In this document: positions 22,238 through 34,401 of the stretch, piece by piece
How positions within the stretch are numbered: position 1 is the first letter of the stretch
Layout: the number at the start of each line of letters is the position of its first letter
Assembly: GCA_943704525.1 (NCBI GenBank)
Contig: CALSCQ010000203.1
Coordinates: 1 to 43,352 of the forward strand
Reading direction: 5' to 3'
DNA length: 43,352 bases
Source: Pigoraptor vietnamica
Taxonomy: Eukaryota; Opisthokonta; Filasterea
Translations under genes and position numbers: made by a program
Notes under the pieces: generated by a model
Database searches by the model: none
Seen by the model: only the letters and a program-made list of their open reading frames with translations
What the model was told of the DNA's origin: nothing

Positions 22238-22627
22238 GTCCATGCGTGCGTGTGTGCGCGCGCGCGTGCGTGTGCGGGACCCTCCTCGCACCTCTCTCGT
22301 GTACGCGCGCGTCAATTCGTTCTCAGGACGATATATTGCCCTCAGGCGGGTGTGTAACGCGCCTGGGGATATGCACATGAACAGTCTTCTCGCATGGCGT
22401 TTTAATCGTGTGTGCGAAGACAACGCAACGGAACGCGTGCAGGCGCGTGTGTGCTGCCGCCATGCCAGGCGGTGTACGCTCTACTCAGCCGTACACACAC
22501 CCTATTCGAAAGTTTCGGTGCATGTGCGCGTGTTTGTGTTTTTGAACGCTAGAGACGCCGCGTACGTCACTCAGACGTGCGAAGCCGAACGGGGGCTAGC
22601 GAACGGGCATCCGACAACGTGCGTCAC
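22238..22627. other. Convergent intergenic region
   Basis: Between the DDX55 stop (+) and the kinase stop (-). It has a GTGC-rich stretch at 22245-22275. I see no gene. Confidence 0.6.
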
Positions 22628-25600
22628 TCAGTCGTCAGAGGCGAAGAACGGGTGTCCCAGCAGTTCCTTCGCCGACGGGCGCCCCTTTGGATCAATCTCA
22701 AAGCAGCGCCGAAGGAAGTCTGCGCACTCGGCGCTGACCCCGTCGGGCGGCGAAGGCACATTTCCGCACCCGATTTGGAAAATGGCGGCGACGGGACCCA
22801 GCGCGTGGTAGGGCGGGTGACCCGTGAGCATCTCCACTGCCGTCGCGCCCACCGACCACACGTCGGCTTTGAGCCCGTACGACGACAGCTTGACGATTTC
22901 GGGCGCGAGAAAGTACGGCGTGCCCATGACGGAACCCGAGTGAAACGTGCGGTCGGTCGCGCCGTTCGTGAGCAGCTTGGAAGCCCCGAAGTCTGCGAGG
23001 CGCACGCCGCCGCGGCTGTCGACGAGCACGTTGGCGGACTTCACGTCGCTGTGGGGACAGAGGGCGAATCGGATTGAGTGAGTCGGCGGCTAGGGAATTG
23101 AACAGGGGCGAGAGCGGGGACGGCACACACGCATGTACACACACCCACACACACTGCGCTCCCCACTCACCGGTGCATGACGTTGTGCTCGTGCAGGTAC
23201 GCCACCCCTTCGAGGATTTGCTTGAGATATCGGCGCGCAACACGCTCACCCAGAGGACCGACCTGTGCCAACAGGCTCGTTAGTTGCGATATTTCTTGAG
23301 CACGACATGTGGCCCGACGCATTCACGCACGCACACAGTGCGCAAGCACGCACATTCACACGTAGCATTCACAACTTAAACACACACACCACACACACAC
23401 ACCTTTCGTATCAGCTGCGCAATCGAACCCCCGCTCACATACTCCATGAGAATCGAGATGGAGCGGCTGTCGGAGCGGTCGGTGCCGAGGTACCGCACAA
23501 TCCGCGGGTGTCGTAAGTTCCGCAGCAGCGATATTTCCTTCTCCAGTGCCGCAATCGCCTCCTCGTTCGCCATCTCGACTCGCTTAATCGCAACAAACTC
23601 CCCCGTGCGCTCATCGATGCCCATGTACACCGTCCCAAACGCCCCGCGCCCGAGCACTTGGCCCAGCTTGTACGGCAGGGGCGCCTTCATCCGCACGCCC
23701 GTCCCAAACGACGACGACGTCGACGCCAATTTCCCAATCGCAGACGCAGCCGCGTCTGTTCCCGATCCGTCCGCGCCCATCTCGACACCCTCCACCGAAC
23801 CTCCGCTTGGTAACTCGCCCACGGAATTCCCGCTCGTCGGCGTCTCGGGCCCTATGACGGACACGCCGTCGCTGCCGGGGCTTATCTCCCCGTCCGCAGT
23901 CTTGTGGGCATCCGCAGGCAGCATGAACGACGATGGCAGTGCGCCGAGGTTGAGCAGCGGCGGGCCGTTCCAGCTCGCACCGGCGCCCGTGGATATCGTG
24001 CTAACGGTGCTCGAGGTGCTGGTCGTGCTGCCGTTACTCATCGTGCGAGACCGTCTTCGAAAGCTCGGCTGCGGTGCGCTGTTACTTCGCATGCGCGGGC
24101 GGACGGAGCCGCGGTCCACGTCGTCCAGATCAAACGGCTCCGGACGTTCCTTGGGCGGGTCAGACGCAGCGACGGGTGGCGAAGCATCTTTCGCCTGTGC
24201 GCTCCTCGCGTCTTCATCGGAATTGCCGGCGCCCGCTGTTGATGCCGGTACTTTCGCGTGCGGGTCGTTCGCTTCGCTCGCTTCGACGTCCTTCGGCGGT
24301 GTCGGCGAACTGCAAATGGGGGGGAGAGCTGGCGCGATGGACCTCCGAGGGGACACTGGCGGGTGCTGCGCGAGGCCGCCAAGCACCTGCGACGCCGGCA
24401 ATGGCAGGCGGGTCGTCGTATGTGCCCGACCCAGCGCCTTTCGGGACGTCGCATTCGAATTCGAGCGCGCGCGAAACGTGGCCGGGTCCATGACGGTCGC
24501 CTCTCCCTCGGCGGGCCTGTGGTGCGGGTGCACGGCGCCCTTGTGCCACGGCGGCGGCACGGGAGGGCTGAGCGGACTCGTGTCGTCGATTGTCGGTGGT
24601 TTCCACATGCCTCCCGGCCGTGTGATGGACGTCGCCGTTCGCACAGACGCGACGGCCGTGGGCGCGTCGACGAGCGCAAGAGGCACCGATATTGTGAGGG
24701 GTATTCGCTCACGTGACGGCCGCGACGTGAGTGCATTCGGCGGCGCCTGACCCGTCGCAGCAGTGGACGACGACGCCGGTGGAGGAGGTGGTGCGGGCAG
24801 CGCAAGCGGCCTTCCGCCGCGCGTGTCCGGACGCGCCTTTGTGACGATTTCCTGAATGGTGGCGCGCGCCGCGCCGTTCCGTAGCGACTGCCGGCGCTGC
24901 AACCCGTCCGCAATTGTCCGTCGGACGATGTCGTTCTTGCAAACCTCCATCGGCGTCTTTCCGTGGACGTCGGTGAACGTAACAGTTGCCCCGCACTCGA
25001 TTAGGAATGCAGCCGTCTGGCAGCTTCCCGCAACAGCCGCGATGTGCAGGGGGGTGTCGCCGCCGAACCCACGCACGTTCACGTTGGCGCCCGCCGCAAA
25101 CAGCGCGCGCACAATTTCGAGTGTCCCGGAGGTGACGGCGACGTGCATCGGCTGGTTTGCGTGCTTGTCGATCGCGTGCACAGACGCACCGCTCGACAGC
25201 AGCTGCGACACGACGTCAAGCTGACGGCTGCCCGCGGCAAAGTGCAGGGCCGTCGACTGGTCGGAATCGAGACGTGTGCTAACAGAAGCACCGCCGCGAA
25301 GGAGGGCCTTCACGACGTCTCCGTACCTGTGGGGCAAAGCAGGTGGGCGCTCAGCACAAGCAGCATAACTTCACACACACTAGAGCACTCTACTAAGATA
25401 CATGCACGGGCGCGATTGGCGCTTAACACCGGCACGCTGCTGCAGACACCCCACCTGAAGGCAATGCCCTTGCGCGCTCCCGAGTAATTCATCCTCTTCA
25501 GCGAGTCCATGTCACGCGTCGCAAGCAGTAACGGCGTGTAGCCGTCGCAATTCCGACAGTTGACGTCGACGCCGTGCGAGGACGCCACCGCGAGCACCGA

Positions 25601-26734
25601 CGACACGACTGCCTGCGCGCCCAGCCACGACGCGTTCAGGAGGTCCTTATTCGTCGGGGCGCGGTCGTGCCTCTTGCACACGTGCGAGATGATCGAGTGG
25701 CGCATGTCGCTGCCCACGAGATCCATCACCGTCTGCCGCTCCCGGTTGTGCACGCTGGCGTCCGCGCCGTGGCACAGCAGCACGGACACAACTCCCTTCT
25801 TCGAAAACGACGCCGCCATCATGAGCGGGGTGAGGCCAGTCGCGGGGTCACGTGCGTCCACGTCCACTTCCTCGTTCGTCAATAGCCACCCGACAAACTC
25901 CGCGTTACCCTCACGCACTGCGCGGAACAGCTCCTCGAGCCGACGTGCCGCACTCTGCCCGTAGTCCACGGACACGACAATTGGGGACGCCGTCCTCCGT
26001 CCGGACGAACCCGCCGTTCCCGCTCGCCGTGCCGAAGGGGATAGAAGGCTTTGGGACGAAGACGACGCCAGCGGCTCGATTGTAGTCACGCGCACGACCT
26101 CCAATTGTTGGCCCTCGTCCCTTGCGCGCACCCGTGGAGACGCAGCTGGCGATGTTGACAGGAGAGAAACGCCCTCCGCCGAAGTCACGGTGAGCAGCGG
26201 CGATTTGTGGGCAGCGTCCAACGCCGCCTCCTCGTCCTCGAGCGACCCTCTCACGAGCAGGCGTATGAGGCTCTGGTTGTTGTTGAAGGCGCAGAACATC
26301 AGCGCCGTCCACCCGTCGTCGTTCTGCAGTGACGTGTCCGCGCCCGCCTTGAGCAGCATCTCGGCAACGCGCACGTGACCCCACCGACACGCCGCCATCA
26401 ACGGCGTCTCGTGACTTGGCCCACTCTTATGGTTGACATCCACGCCGCGCTCGATCAGAAATCGCACCTTGTCGACGTGCCCGTGCGTGGCCGCAACGTA
26501 CAACATCGACCCGTCCGGCGCACCTTCGACCTCGGCCCCCGCAGCAGCCCCATCCGACACGACTATGCGCGGCGAACGAGCACTCTCTCCACGGGGACTC
26601 CGCTGCGCGATGGGACTAGTGGTCGCGCCCCCATCCTTTTGCTTTGGTGAGCGCCCGCGCAGCGCCGATGGGCTAGCGGCACCTGCGAGCATGGGGGAGG
26701 GCGATGGGCCCTCTCGCGGCAGAACGGCGGCCAT
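22628..26734 (-). CDS. Ankyrin-repeat MAP3K-like protein kinase
   Basis: Exons on minus: 26734-25455, 25326-23403, 23262-23171, 23048-22628; phases 2, 0, 2; 1238 aa. The N-terminal half has two ankyrin blocks split by a Ser-rich linker, with clear repeats such as TPLMAACRWGHVRVAEMLL, TGLTPLMMAASF, TALHFAAGSRQLDVVSQLL and TPLHIAAVAGSCQTAAFL. An intron cuts one repeat. A long Pro/Ser-rich region follows, then a kinase domain at about 979-1230 that ends the protein. Key residues: GRGAFGTVY glycine loop, VAIKR lysine (about 1008), HRDVKSAN (Asp about 1100), DFG (Asp about 1118), MGTPYFLAPE. LGRGAFGTVYMG, EYVSGGSIAQLI and the APE region point to the STE11/MAP3K group. All catalytic residues are present, so it should be active. 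Ankyrin plus kinase fusions are common in protists; upstream stimulus and targets are unknown. Confidence 0.9.
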
Positions 26735-28214
26735 GAGTGCGCGCCGCTATTCGCACCCCTTTTGCAAAGACTATGCTGCCGTCATGGTGAGCAATGGGCG
26801 CGTTGGGCGTCCGTTGAAGGAACACCAGCAATGATTGGAACGTCCACGACACGCGCCACGTGTCACGAGCGTCCGTCGGAAATTTCCCAAGGCCGCACCG
26901 TCACATTAACCGAACGAGCGAATGTCGCGAAACGAGCGCCTTTCCAAAGAGGCGGCGACACAGTAAAGCGGTTTGAAACGAGTGACTAATCGGACTCACG
27001 TGTGCCGCACCCTCTCGGTTTCAAGCCCTTGCAATAGGGGAGACTGCAGGCAGCGCGGATTGCGGCAGATGGACGCGGCACATACCACAACACACAATGT
27101 CCCCGAGGCTCGTGACACATACCCCCGTATGGTAACGGGCCAAGCATGTGCGCGAGTCTCGTGTGTCGTGCTTGCGTGTGTGTGTACGTGCGTGTGTGTG
27201 TGTGTGCGTGTGAGTACGTAAGTGGACATTCCAATTGCTGACGAAGTGGAGCGTCACCCAGGTGACTTTCCTTTTTAGGAAATAAACTGCGTAACTACCA
27301 TAAAAGGAGAATTTTTCGCTGGTGGGGACTTGCTAGCAGCGGGCGTTTGCGTGTCTCGCGGCACATTCCGACGCGAGAGGCGTTGACAACGACACCTTTG
27401 GCGCGTAAACAGACACACGCACACAGAGCGACACACAATGCACGCACTCCCAGTCTTGCTAGTTGCCGGGGCGACGGGGTACCCGCGGTGAAAACATTCG
27501 ACGATAAACACCGTGCATGGGAGCGATTTGCCGCGACGCCGAATTCCGCTGCCGAGTCAGTGACTGTGCGGGAGTGCGGCAGGCACGAGTGACTCCTTTT
27601 GCGCAGTATGTGTTATGTTGGTCCGCCGTTTTCACGGCCGGACGCGGCACCGCAAAATGCGCGACGAAATTGAAGAATCGCCAGTCCGCCGTCGCCCGAA
27701 TATGACTCACTCTGCGGTGCTGAACACTGCCGAAGCACTGGACCTCAGTCACCTGTTTCGACCCACAGGTCAGCCGGCCCGTGGGCGCGCGCCGGTGTTC
27801 GATGGCCGGCGGCTAGCGGCACTCCGTGTCAGCGCCAAACGTCGACCGTGCGAAGCTTGAGCCGTTTCGCGCTCGAGCCGATTTTATGGGTTTAGCCCGC
27901 TCCATGCAATCTTGCTTACAACCGCCAGTTTCTAGTACTAGTGTCGGGCACATAAGAAGTCAGTGTTCGCACAGGGAGACTCAGAGGCCGGTGCGAATGA
28001 GCAGGCAAGAGAGAAGTATCAGGGCATTACCGCGACTGAGCCTTGTCGTGTAGACTGAGCCGGAAAAAAAAAGACAATAAGAAATATCCGCCCTTTTTAA
28101 TATATATGTGACCCTTAAACAGGCCGTACTGAGACGGTGACAGCATCACACTCGCACCTAAGGGGACGCGCGCAACGCCGAGACGCACAGCCACTGGTGC
28201 CAAAACGGCCGAGA
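26735..28214. other. Intergenic, 1.5 kb, no recognised gene
   Basis: It lies upstream of the ankyrin-kinase (-) and downstream of the F-box/LRR gene (-). A CACGTG core is at 26857-26862, 123 bases upstream of the kinase ATG. A GT-rich patch spans 27173-27212. Short ORFs (the longest about 97 codons) lack domains or helical pattern. An AT-rich patch at 28070-28125 may be the 3' end signal of the F-box gene. Confidence 0.5.
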
Positions 28215-31200
28215 TTAGCTCAGCACCCTCTCGAGTTCCCCAAGGGCAACCCCCGCCGATGCCATCACGTCCGTATTCTCCACCGAAATCCATGAGCACT
28301 TTGCAAGGATCACGTCAATGTGCTCCGCCGAAATCCATAAGCACTTTGCAAGGAGCCGGCGCCGCACCGTGGACACCGCCTGCGACGCGTCCGCGACAAG
28401 GAACGCGCGCTGCTCGTCACTCAACGCACACAGCGCAAGGACGGTTGCAGCGCCTAGGAATGCATAAAATCGCGGAGATTTGTCCTCTATATAAACTTTC
28501 TCCCCCGCCGCCACCAACATTCCGCCCCTCGCCACCGCTGCTAGCAGAGAGCATGCAATTCGAACCTCTGACGCCCCGCCGTGGGCTTCGACGACCGCCT
28601 CCGCCAGCAGACTTCCCGGCGCCTTCCACTGTCCGAAACTTGACCTCGCTAAACGCGCCAGCAGGTCTCCGCACGCGCGCAGGGCATCGCACGTCGATTG
28701 TGCCGCGATCGCGTCGACCGATGAGCGCAACACATGCAACAAGATAGAAAGGGCGTCTTTCGATTCCGTGTTCGTCTTCGCGGCCGCAGCTTGGCCCATC
28801 TCGATTCCCACCGCCGCAGTCGCCGCCATGGCACAGAGGGTCGCCGGTGCAACGGCGCGGCGATCAGGGCGGCACTTTCTGAACAAAAGCACCGCCACCG
28901 ACCGCGCAATGTCCCGCAGAACTCTTCGATTGTCAACAGTCCACACGCACTTGCGCTGGAGGCACGCGACGCAGTCCGAAAGCGCCGCCTCGACAGCGTC
29001 GGAATCCCCCCCGTCCTCGCCGGCCACGACGAGGTCCCACAGACCCGCCGCGAGCGTGCGGAAGACATGCAGGCCATCCTTTCGACGAAAGAGGGCGGCC
29101 CTCAAAGCGGCAGAGAGGAAGGCAAAGCCACCGCTAGCATAGCCCATTAACGAGCCGCACGACGTATTGTGCAGCGCATTCTCAGCGCATCGCCACAACA
29201 ATCGAGGGCTCCGTACCACATACACGGAGAGCGCAGCGTGAACCGCGCCCACGGCGGCGGGAAACCGGCCGCCGTAGAACAATTGCGAATGACTGATCGC
29301 GAGAATGGCAGCCACAATTCGCTTGCTGTCAAAACGGTGGCATGTGACAACCTTAGCCATGAGAGCAAACTGTAGTCGTTCTTCAATCTCACGAAAGCCC
29401 TCACGCGGCGGGAAAGGCGATTCCCCAGCGAACAGCAACTCCATCAAGCCAATGCAACCCTTGTTCCAGTCGGCATCGATCGCCCATTGCGACACTCGAC
29501 ATGCCACGTCAAACGCCAGATCCGCAGACACCACAGCTGGGCGGTCCGCATACTGCGCGAGCCGGACCAGAGGTAAAATCCACGAAACGTCCACAAAGGG
29601 ACCGTATGGCGTCGCAAGGGCCGCGGCAGCGCGATCCATCAACACGTCAAGCACACCGGCATCCACAAGTTCGCGTGCGCAGCTGCGGTCAACGTCCGTG
29701 AGTTCGGTGACAAGATGCATCGCGAGTTGCGCCGTGGGAGCACGGGCTACGGAGGACGAGTGTCGCGCCAGCGCCACAGCTGCGCGTGCGGCCGTTGACA
29801 CCCACGAACGATCCCGCCGAATGCTCACAACCGCTTGGGGCGGTATCGCAGCAGGTGACAATCGTCGCATCCACACGGCAGAAGGCGGCCCAGTCGCCAC
29901 TACCGCACGCGTTCCTGCGAGGCGCATCGTTGAGGCGCAGAAGTCTAAAATCTCGGCGGCAGGCTCCAAGACAACAGCATTATCAGGCCACGCACGCGCA
30001 GAGCAGGCAGCCGCAACAGCCATCTCGTCGAAAGGGAGATCGTCGCGCAATTGTCGCACGTTCGCCTGTACACAGTATGCGCTCAACTTCGCTTCCAACA
30101 TCAGGAAAAGTGCCGCGGATACGCACGCCGTCGTCGTTCCTTCCCGTCGAAGGCATGCTCGCGCCGCATCAATCCAATCGAGCGGGCACGCGTCCTCGTA
30201 CATATTCTGTGAAATCATCCTCGTCAACGACTTGAGGCCATCGCAGACGACCACTTCGTCCGTCGGAAATAACGCGATCGCGCCGAGAATAGCGCTCGCA
30301 AAGTCAGGATCTCGAAATCGATCGCTTGTCGTCCCAATAAGCCACCGACGACCGGCCAATGCGCCGCACCCATGCCGCTGCACGCGAATGTCGGCGGACG
30401 ACTGTCGCATCGCAGAAGCGACGGCGGGAAGCAGTCCGTACACCCATGCGTTGACGTTGCCACGTACGACAACAGACGGTACTAATGCGAGCGGCGCCAG
30501 CGCTTGCGGTTCGATGGATACCCACTGAGTAAGATCGACGACCACGCGCGAAAGGAGGCGCACCCACGAGAGATTGTAGTTCTTGTGGAGGATGAGGCGA
30601 ACCGACCGCATCCCCGAAGCGGCAATAGCCTCGAATCCGTTCGTTGGCGCATACTCGTCAGGGGGGCAGGAAAGCGCCAAGGCCTCCCTGTTTTCGAGCG
30701 GCTGATATGAGTCGATGAATAGAGACAGCGACGTGAGCGTGAGAGGCGTGAGGTCCACCGCAGAAAACGAGCTCGGCGATAGCTCCGACAATCTGAGGCC
30801 CTCGTGCTCGACACGCAACACGCGCACCCGAGATAGCGTGAGCGTGTGGACACGCGCACCCGACCCTGCGGAAGTGGACGAATCACGACTCTGTCCAGCA
30901 CCAGCGCGTGTACTTTGCCCAGGAAGAGCGCCGCCACGTCCGTCACCACGCTGTCACGCATCATGATCTCGACCCTGTGAACACGTGCGAGAGAGCTCAC
31001 ATCGTGCACGTTGTCGCAACCCGCCAACTCGACCCAACGGACGTGAGCCAGCGAATCGGTCGACTTCAGGGCATTGCAGTCGCGAATTTCCGCGCGCTGG
31101 AGGCTCGGAATGCGCGGTAGAGACGCTATGGCATTGCACCGACGCAGCGCTAGCTTTTGGAGCGTCGCACTCTCCGCAAGACACGAGATGTCCGACAAAG

Positions 31201-31684
31201 TGCGGCTCTCAAGCAAAAGGGTGCTCACGGAGGCAAGGTGCGACACGCTCTTTCAAGGATGCGTAGTGCGGGAGAACACAGTGGAAGCCATCGACGCGCG
31301 CGAGGTCAAATTTCGCGAAGTCGAAAGGCACACGCCCGCCGCAGCGGCTGCAGTCGACCTCAACAGGAAATCCATCGACCGCCGCTCCCACAGTCGTTTT
31401 TTCGGACTCCAAGCCGCAGCAGATGTTAATTTCCACGTGGACGGGGAGCGGCACGAGCGGGCCGTGGAGGAGCGTATTGCGTACGAGCGCACTGAAATCG
31501 GCGTCCTCAGCCATGGCACGCAAGACGCGCTGCTTCAGAGAGACGGCGAGGTCGTCTGGCCAGAGAGACGCGGCGGTGTGGCGCAGCCCACGTGACACGC
31601 GCGCGAGAGAACGGCGATCGGCGGAACGGAGAAAGGCGCCAATGTCGCCGAGTGTGTCCACGGGAGGTCGAGAAAGGACGCCAT
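28215..31684 (-). CDS. F-box / leucine-rich / helical-repeat protein with three frame changes
   Basis: On minus the gene runs from ATG 31684 (MASFLDLP) to TAA 28217-28215. An F-box is clear: MASFLDLP continues into VDTLGDIGAFLRSADRRSL and RVSRGLRHTA. A leucine-rich region follows (LQKLALRRC, LQRAEIRDC, VRWVELAGC), then about 850 residues of helical armadillo/HEAT-like repeats to the end. The reading frame changes at three places, each at a three-base homopolymer: near 31662-31664, 31251-31253 and 30864-30866. Protein similarity continues in the new frame without a gap each time. The remaining 870-codon part is fully open. Possible causes: homopolymer errors in the assembly, very short introns (a 46-base one could fit the second), or recent decay. 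As an F-box protein it would serve in an SCF ubiquitin ligase; the solenoid would hold substrate. Confidence 0.65.
28280..28360. repeat. 45-bp tandem duplication inside the F-box/LRR gene
   Basis: Two copies of a 45-base unit encode a 15-residue repeat near the C-terminus (AKCLWISAEHIDVIL then AKCSWISVENTDVMA). Frame is kept. The copies differ at several bases, so the duplication is not brand new. Confidence 0.8.
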
Positions 31685-31780
31685 CTCGCTCAATCGCTCG
31701 CAGTACTGACGAGTGGACGCGGTTCGTTCGGTTCAAGTGAATGCGCGCGCATGACGGGGGAAAGGGAACAGCGAATTGTA

Positions 31781-31782
<2 letters not shown>

Positions 31783-31829
<47 letters not shown>
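31783..31829. repeat. GT microsatellite
   Basis: A nearly pure GT run 100-145 bases upstream of the F-box gene start (minus-sense CA). Confidence 0.9.
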
Positions 31830-31876
31830 AAGCGCCCTTGGTGTGTGTGTGCTGTTTTTTTGCTGTGTCTGTCGCC

Positions 31877-31888
31877 GGTCACGTGACC
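31877..31888. promoter_or_regulatory. Palindromic E-box GGTCACGTGACC
   Basis: A perfect 12-base palindrome with a CACGTG core, 193 bases upstream of the F-box gene ATG; a second CACGTG follows at 31891. TCACGTGA-type sites are bound by bHLH-zip factors (USF, TFE, Cbf1 classes). It matches the core of the double site at 34199-34228. Confidence 0.45.
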
Positions 31889-32065
31889 AGCACGTGCACA
31901 TTCGCAATGTACAGTGGACGTTTCAAATTAGTCTGAAACCTAGCACAACACCAAGAGCACGGGACCCCCTGTGACCAAGGGAGATAAGCGCCCCTGATAA
32001 CACGCAGACAACAAGCGTGAACCGTCAAGCCATGGTCTTATTCGACGAGCCACAAAGAGACGCCG

Positions 32066-33000
32066 CTATGCCTGCTGATTGTGCTTGAGCATGTGCACGT
32101 TCGTAATGCGCGTCGGCGCCCGCCCAGTGCGTTGTCGCTTGCGTTTTTGCTCGATCTGTCACACACACACACACGCAACAAAACGGCAATTTTGAGTGAG
32201 CAACCAACTTCGTCGACGGCGTCGTCCTCCCCACACACGACAGAGCGAAGGCGACGGAAGAGAGGCGCGACTCACCAATGGCGCGTCTTGGATTGTCTTC
32301 ATCGCTTGGATGCCCACTGTGTCCACATATAACAGATAAGACAGTAGTTTTGCGCCCACACAGAGAAGAGCTCATGCCGCAGAGTAGGCTGGGGTTAGGG
32401 TTAAGACGCACCGTTCTTGAAATGCTTTTCCAGCTCCGTGTCCGTCGGCACCCCAATGGTGTGCCACAGCTCCTTCACCTCTGTTGCGCAAGGCGGGATT
32501 CGAACATCAGCGCCTCAGAACAGCGAGGGCGTGAAGGAAAAGCCGTTGATCACAGCGGCTGGTACGTGACAATTTCCCCAACTTACACGGCAGTAAGACG
32601 CACAAAAATTGGAGATGGCCTCCCACACGAAGAACAGGTATGGGCGCACTTGCAACCCTATGCGTGCCGCCGCACATCACGTCCCATCTCTCGTGCAAGT
32701 TTCACACACACGTGCACGCTGATCGCGACAAGAGTTGCGCACCCACCATCATCAACGCGAATGAGTAACGCGGGGTCGTTGTAAAACAGGACGCGATCTT
32801 GCGCAGATGGCCGTGGAAAACCAATGATAATTTTGCTGTCGACGAGTGCCTGCGGGGGATACACGGACAACTCAGTGCCTCGCACATACGCACGCACGCA
32901 CACACACACACCCACACAACACATACACACACACACACACACACACAACACACACACCCATACACACACACACACGCACACGCACACACACACACACTCA

Positions 33001-33045
<45 letters not shown>

Positions 33046-34096
33046 GCGCGCGCACACAGACACGCACAGACACAATGACAACCACGCACACGCACCTGAA
33101 TGTCCTTTTTCACCGCTGGGTACGACTCGAGCAGAGTGCTTTCGACAATACCGCCCTGACCCTCCTCATACATCCCTCGCAATCGCTCCACAATTTCATC
33201 CTTATCCTTCACGTTGATCGTGGGCTGCAAAACGGAACGACATGTACACACACTCAGCCTACACACCAAGAGATACATGCACACACTCAGCCGCCACATG
33301 AAGAGATACATGCACACATCCATTGTGCGACACATTCACAAGGTACACCGAAATAGACGCACACGAGTGCGTGCATATGCGACGCACTCACGAGGCACAC
33401 ATAGTGTTCTCCCATGCGCAGACACGCCAATGAACAGTGCGCACCTTGAATTTAAAGAGGTCGTTTTCGCAATAGACTTTAGGGTTCACACGCAGCGAGT
33501 CGAGCAGTTCGCGGTATTGGTCTTGGGAAATGACAGAGTTTCCAGTCGCGTGCAAAATCTCCTCAAATCGGAGGAACCCTTGGTCAATATTCGCCTGCGT
33601 CGAGGGACACAAGTCAGTCTTCTGTCGCGGGTCTATCGGAACAACGGCAATGGCAGACGTGGTACAATGGGAACACGTAACGATGCTTAACAACACGAGC
33701 GCACATACACGCGCACGAGCACACACACAAATACACGCAGGCGCACACAAACACACATGCACACAGACACTAACACACGCACACGAACGCACGCGCACAC
33801 ACATACGCGGCCCGCATAACACCGACCTTCATGTAGTTGATTAACTCTCTTTGTATCAACCCCGTCGGATTGTCGCCCTTCGACTTTGACGAGAAGCGCG
33901 CATACTGCTCTTCCGGCAACGACATCGTAATCACCGACCCGTGCGATCCCACGTCAACAGCCTCCTCCTCCTCCTCCTTCTCCACGGGCGCGGGTGCGGC
34001 GCCGCGCGACGGCGGGGCCTTGTCGGGCATGATGTTCGCCGCGCGCAGTTGGCGCTTCTTGTGCTTCTCATAATTCTTGAGCAGTTCGGGATTCAT
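32066..34096 (-). CDS. GTF2E2: Transcription initiation factor TFIIE subunit beta
   Basis: Seven minus-strand exons: 34096-33827, 33594-33445, 33224-33096, 32849-32747, 32480-32412, 32316-32276, 32155-32066; 283 aa against 291 in human. It starts MNPELLKNYEKHKKRQL (human MDPSLLRERELFKKRAL). A Lys/Glu-rich disordered part is followed by the first winged helix (LINYMKANIDQG; LLDSLRVNPKVYCENDLFKF) and the second (PTINVKDKDEIVERLRGM; GGIVESTLLESYP). Then come RVLFYNDPALLIRVDDEV, KELWHTIGV and GIQAMK, and a basic C-terminal end (EQKRKRQRTG ... HMLKHNQ). Each block lines up with human GTF2E2. The protein forms the TFIIE heterodimer that recruits TFIIH to RNA polymerase II. It is head-to-head with the bL31m-like gene, 305 bases between ATGs. 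Confidence 0.93.
32890..33060. repeat. CA microsatellite in TFIIE-beta intron 3
   Basis: CA repeats with CGCA variants in intron 32850-33095. In gene sense it is GT, starting close to the donor at 33095. Confidence 0.95.
33707..33808. repeat. Interrupted CA repeats in TFIIE-beta intron 1
   Basis: CACACG/CACAAA variants fill the donor-side half of intron 33595-33826. Gene sense is GT. Confidence 0.85.
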
Positions 34097-34198
34097 TCTC
34101 GCGAGTCGTCACCAGCGACAGCGTCTTCGTCCCTCAATGCCCTCCTTACGACACTTATAGTTCTTTCTTTTTGCTGAAAGTCTCTGACGGTGCCGATA

Positions 34199-34228
34199 GA
34201 TCACGTGACTGACCAGACTCACGTGATC
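34199..34228. promoter_or_regulatory. Double TCACGTGA inverted repeat in divergent promoter
   Basis: GATCACGTGA (34199-34208), a 10-base spacer, then TCACGTGATC (34219-34228). The arms are perfect inverted repeats and each is itself built on the TCACGTGA palindrome. The two centres are 20 bases apart, close to two helical turns, so both sites face the same side of the DNA. It lies between the TFIIE-beta ATG (34096, -) and the bL31m-like ATG (34402, +), and probably serves both genes. The site type is that of bHLH-zip factors (TFE/USF/Cbf1 classes); the actual factor is inferred. Confidence 0.6.
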
Positions 34229-34401
34229 CGTCGGAATGGGTATCGGAACGAGCCTTGGTCTCACATGAAGTTCCGAACGCTTTCACACAAACGCGCGCTT
34301 TGCTGTGGAGTGTGGCTATTTGGTGCGCATGAAAGCGCACGTGCGTGTGCGCTCTCTCCCACCGCACTCGTGCGCGTGCTTTAGGCGCGCGTCTTCGAAA
34401 A

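Larger units (their letters stand above)
31685..32065. other. Intergenic, promoter side of the F-box/LRR gene
   Basis: It contains a GT microsatellite (about 31783-31829), a 12-base palindrome listed separately, and no gene that I can see. Confidence 0.55.

Noticed and set aside
23446-24750. Plus-strand 434-codon ORF opposite the kinase
   Set aside because: Antisense to the Pro/Ser linker of the kinase gene; low-complexity shadow.
32478-32512. tRNA-like T-loop (reverse complement of GTTCGAATCCC)
   Set aside because: The bases around it do not pair into a T stem, no D arm or anticodon arm fits, and the segment lies at an exon boundary of TFIIE-beta.
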